Shown here: positions 5,641 to 6,743 of the stretch, one piece after another
How the letters are laid out: every line of letters starts with the position of its first letter
How positions within the stretch are numbered: the stretch's first letter is position 1
Source of the DNA: an uncultured Prevotella sp.
GTDB taxonomy: Bacteria; Bacteroidota; Bacteroidia; Bacteroidales; Bacteroidaceae
NCBI RefSeq assembly: GCF_900549175.1
Contig: NZ_URNN01000160.1
Coordinates: 1 to 6,743 of the forward strand
DNA length: 6,743 nucleotides
Reading direction: 5' to 3'
Position numbers and translations under genes: made by a program
The notes under the pieces: generated by a model
What the model was told of the DNA's origin: nothing
Database searches by the model: none
What the model saw: only the letters and a program-made list of their open reading frames with translations

Positions 5641-6654
5641 TTAGTCACTTATACTCCTTAACAAGGAATCCTTTATGTCGCCATTGTCTTTAACTCCTTT
5701 AACTCCTTTAACTCCCAAAACCTGTGGCCTCACTCCAAAGTAATATACCACAAACGCCAGCGACAGCACAATCACCGCAGCGCGCAACACGTCGGGCAGT
5801 TCGGTGTGCCGTGTGATGAAACCCTCGATGAATCCCGCCACCACGAATATGGGCACCGTGCCCACCACAATCTTTATTCCGCGTCGGGCGGCGCGCCTGA
5901 ACGCCACGCCCCTCGGGTAAGTGCCGGGGAAGAGCCATCCGTTGCCCATCGTCAGTCCCGCCGCTCCGGCCACGACGATGGCCGAAATCTCGAGCGTGCC
6001 GTGCAGGAATACCGCCAGTATCGACTCGCCCAACAGGCCGTGCTGCCAGAAGAGCGTCTCGAAACATCCCAGCATCACGCCGTTGTTGAACAGAATCCAC
6101 CCCGTGCCGAGACTTGTGAATATCCCCATGATGTACGTGCTCATGGCCACACCTATATTATTGAAGGTGATGCCGAGAAACATCGTTGTCTCGTCACCTC
6201 CCGAATACACGTCCATAGGTTTGCCCTGCGAGATGTTGACGAGCGTCATGTCCACATAGTGGTCGCCGAGGATGATGCGTGCAAACTCGGGGTCGACGGC
6301 CTGCGACACCGCACCTATCACCACGCTGACAATCATTATCAGCAGCGAAATGACCAGCATGCGGCGCTCCTTGTACATCACGTAGGGCACCTCTTCGGTC
6401 CAGAATGTTATCAGTCTCGACCATTTCTCCTTCTTGTTACTGTAAATCTCGTTGTGTATTGCCGAGGCCAGATTGTTGAGATATTCCGTCACACGCGACC
6501 GTGGATAGTGTGTGCGGGCAAAGGCCAGATCGGCCGTCACCCTTATGTACACGTCGGCAAGTTCGTCGGGCGTGTGCATAGCGGTGGCATCCATAATAAG
6601 TTCGGCCTGCTGCCACTTGTCTATATTGTTGCGTATGAATATAATTTCTTTCAT
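5641..6654 (-). CDS. SpoIIM/DUF95 family integral membrane protein
   Basis: A 337-residue protein related to stage II sporulation protein M (DUF95). Its organism does not suggest sporulation; the family is widespread in non-sporulators. A soluble N-terminal region (1-98) precedes a helix at about 99-118, an outside loop, paired helices at about 163-200, then about 211-234, 262-282 and 290-306. Family marks are FLHGTLEISAIVVAGAAG (216-233, conserved H-G-x-x-E) and FIEGFITRH (275-283). The C-terminus from 314 is GVKGVKGVKDNGDIKD, coded by an exact triple 9-bp repeat, and looks like an added tail. The start follows directly on a consensus promoter. It is the first gene of the operon. In homologous neighbourhoods an RDD-family membrane gene often sits beside it; here it would lie beyond the right edge, if present. 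Its role in sporulation protein SpoIIM (engulfment) should not be transferred. Confidence 0.92.
   Translation of the reverse strand: MKEIIFIRNNIDKWQQAELIMDATAMHTPDELADVYIRVTADLAFARTHYPRSRVTEYLNNLASAIHNEIYSNKKEKWSRLITFWTEEVPYVMYKERRMLVISLLIMIVSVVIGAVSQAVDPEFARIILGDHYVDMTLVNISQGKPMDVYSGGDETTMFLGITFNNIGVAMSTYIMGIFTSLGTGWILFNNGVMLGCFETLFWQHGLLGESILAVFLHGTLEISAIVVAGAAGLTMGNGWLFPGTYPRGVAFRRAARRGIKIVVGTVPIFVVAGFIEGFITRHTELPDVLRAAVIVLSLAFVVYYFGVRPQVLGVKGVKGVKDNGDIKDSLLRSISD
5689..5715 (-). repeat. Exact triple 9-bp tandem repeat (GGAGTTAAA) in the SpoIIM C-terminus
   Basis: Three identical TTTAACTCC units on the plus strand read GGAGTTAAA on the coding strand and encode GVK-GVK-GVK (residues 314-322). 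The unit is in phase with the codons, so copy-number change would add or remove three residues without a frameshift. A degenerate relative, GTTAAGGAGTATAAG, follows shortly before the stop codon. Confidence 0.92.
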
Positions 6655-6658
6655 ATAT

Positions 6659-6692
6659 TTTGTGGCAAATTTACAAAAAGTTCTTATATTTG
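6659..6692 (+). promoter_or_regulatory. Possible divergent promoter facing right
   Basis: On the plus strand TATATTTG at 6685-6692 fits the Bacteroidota -7 consensus TAnnTTTG, and TTTG at 6659-6662 could be the -33 element with a 22-bp spacer, slightly longer than the usual 19-21. It overlaps the leftward promoter. If real, it would start a transcript reading out of the window to the right; no gene for it is visible before the edge. Confidence 0.35.
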
Positions 6693-6696
6693 CAAA
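6666..6696 (-). promoter_or_regulatory. Bacteroidota primary-sigma promoter of the operon
   Basis: On the minus strand TTTG (6696-6693), a 19-bp spacer, and TAAATTTG (6673-6666) match the consensus TTTG-N19-21-TAnnTTTG exactly. The transcript should start a few bases past the -7 box, around 6658-6662, leaving a leader of only about 4-8 bases before the SpoIIM ATG at 6654. No other promoter of this quality was noticed between the genes, which supports a single operon of six genes. Confidence 0.75.
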
Positions 6697-6704
6697 AAAA
6701 ATAA

Positions 6705-6729
6705 AGAAAAGTAAAAATTTTACTTTTCT
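6705..6729. repeat. 25-bp AT-rich palindrome upstream of the operon promoter
   Basis: Arms AGAAAAGTAAAA (6705-6716) and TTTTACTTTTCT (6718-6729) are perfect reverse complements around a single A at 6717. On the minus strand the stem is followed by a T-rich stretch (TTATTTTTTTTG), so it could act as a weak terminator for leftward transcription entering from beyond the edge. It could equally be an operator or an UP-like element, as it lies 9 bp upstream of the -33 box. The stem has only two G/C pairs, so the terminator reading is weak. Confidence 0.5.
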
Positions 6730-6743
6730 CTATTTTATCTCTC

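Noticed and set aside
5641..6654. A sporulation function or a sporulating host inferred from the SpoIIM homology
   Set aside because: The family is widespread in non-sporulating bacteria, the promoter type is that of Bacteroidota, and no other sporulation gene is nearby.
5806..6714. Long plus-strand open frame of 302 codons opposite the SpoIIM gene
   Set aside because: It is antisense to the conserved SpoIIM motifs, has a His/Arg-rich composition with no hydrophobic or domain pattern, and runs through the operon promoter into AT-rich non-coding DNA.

Overview
The window is a stretch of a Bacteroidales-type (Bacteroidota) chromosome, most like Prevotella or a relative. Three things point there: a textbook Bacteroidota promoter (TTTG, 19 bp, TAnnTTTG) ahead of the first gene; A-rich, mostly Shine-Dalgarno-free start sites; and a six-gene order (SpoIIM-like, polytopic membrane protein, DUF4129, DUF4350, MoxR, DUF58) that I recall from Bacteroides/Prevotella genomes. 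The genus is inference.

Layout, read on the minus strand from right to left. At 6655-6743 is the control region: the promoter for the operon, a weaker promoter-like pair facing the other way, and a 25-bp AT-rich palindrome. Six genes follow, all on the minus strand with small gaps: SpoIIM/DUF95 membrane protein (6654-5641), unidentified polytopic membrane protein (5618-4623), DUF4129 protein (4596-3934), DUF4350 protein (3937-2666, overlapping the previous gene by 4 bp as ATGA), MoxR AAA+ ATPase (2597-1635) and DUF58 protein (1575-274). They look like one transcription unit. Beyond the last stop codon come a heptamer tandem array (213-271) and a nested inverted repeat (1-197) that runs into the left edge.

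How the genes fit together: MoxR is a soluble AAA+ ATPase. DUF58 is a membrane-anchored protein with a von Willebrand A-like region and is the usual MoxR partner. DUF4350 and DUF4129 each combine membrane anchoring with extracytoplasmic and cytoplasmic parts. SpoIIM and the unidentified protein are integral membrane proteins. The set reads as a membrane-bound MoxR chaperone machine, a recurrent neighbourhood in several phyla whose substrate is not established. It resembles the Bat (aerotolerance) operons in MoxR and DUF58, but no BatA/BatB-type VWA gene or BatC/BatD is seen here.

The six proteins belong to known or recognisable families, so I see no evidence for a wholly new enzymatic system. 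The unusual content is in the DNA between genes. Five of the six places where a gene ends carry a short tandem repeat, each of a different unit (7, about 22, 30, 17/24 and 9 bp), some running into protein C-termini. The left end holds two repeat families that share one 3 x 8-bp design and are arranged as a nested palindrome.
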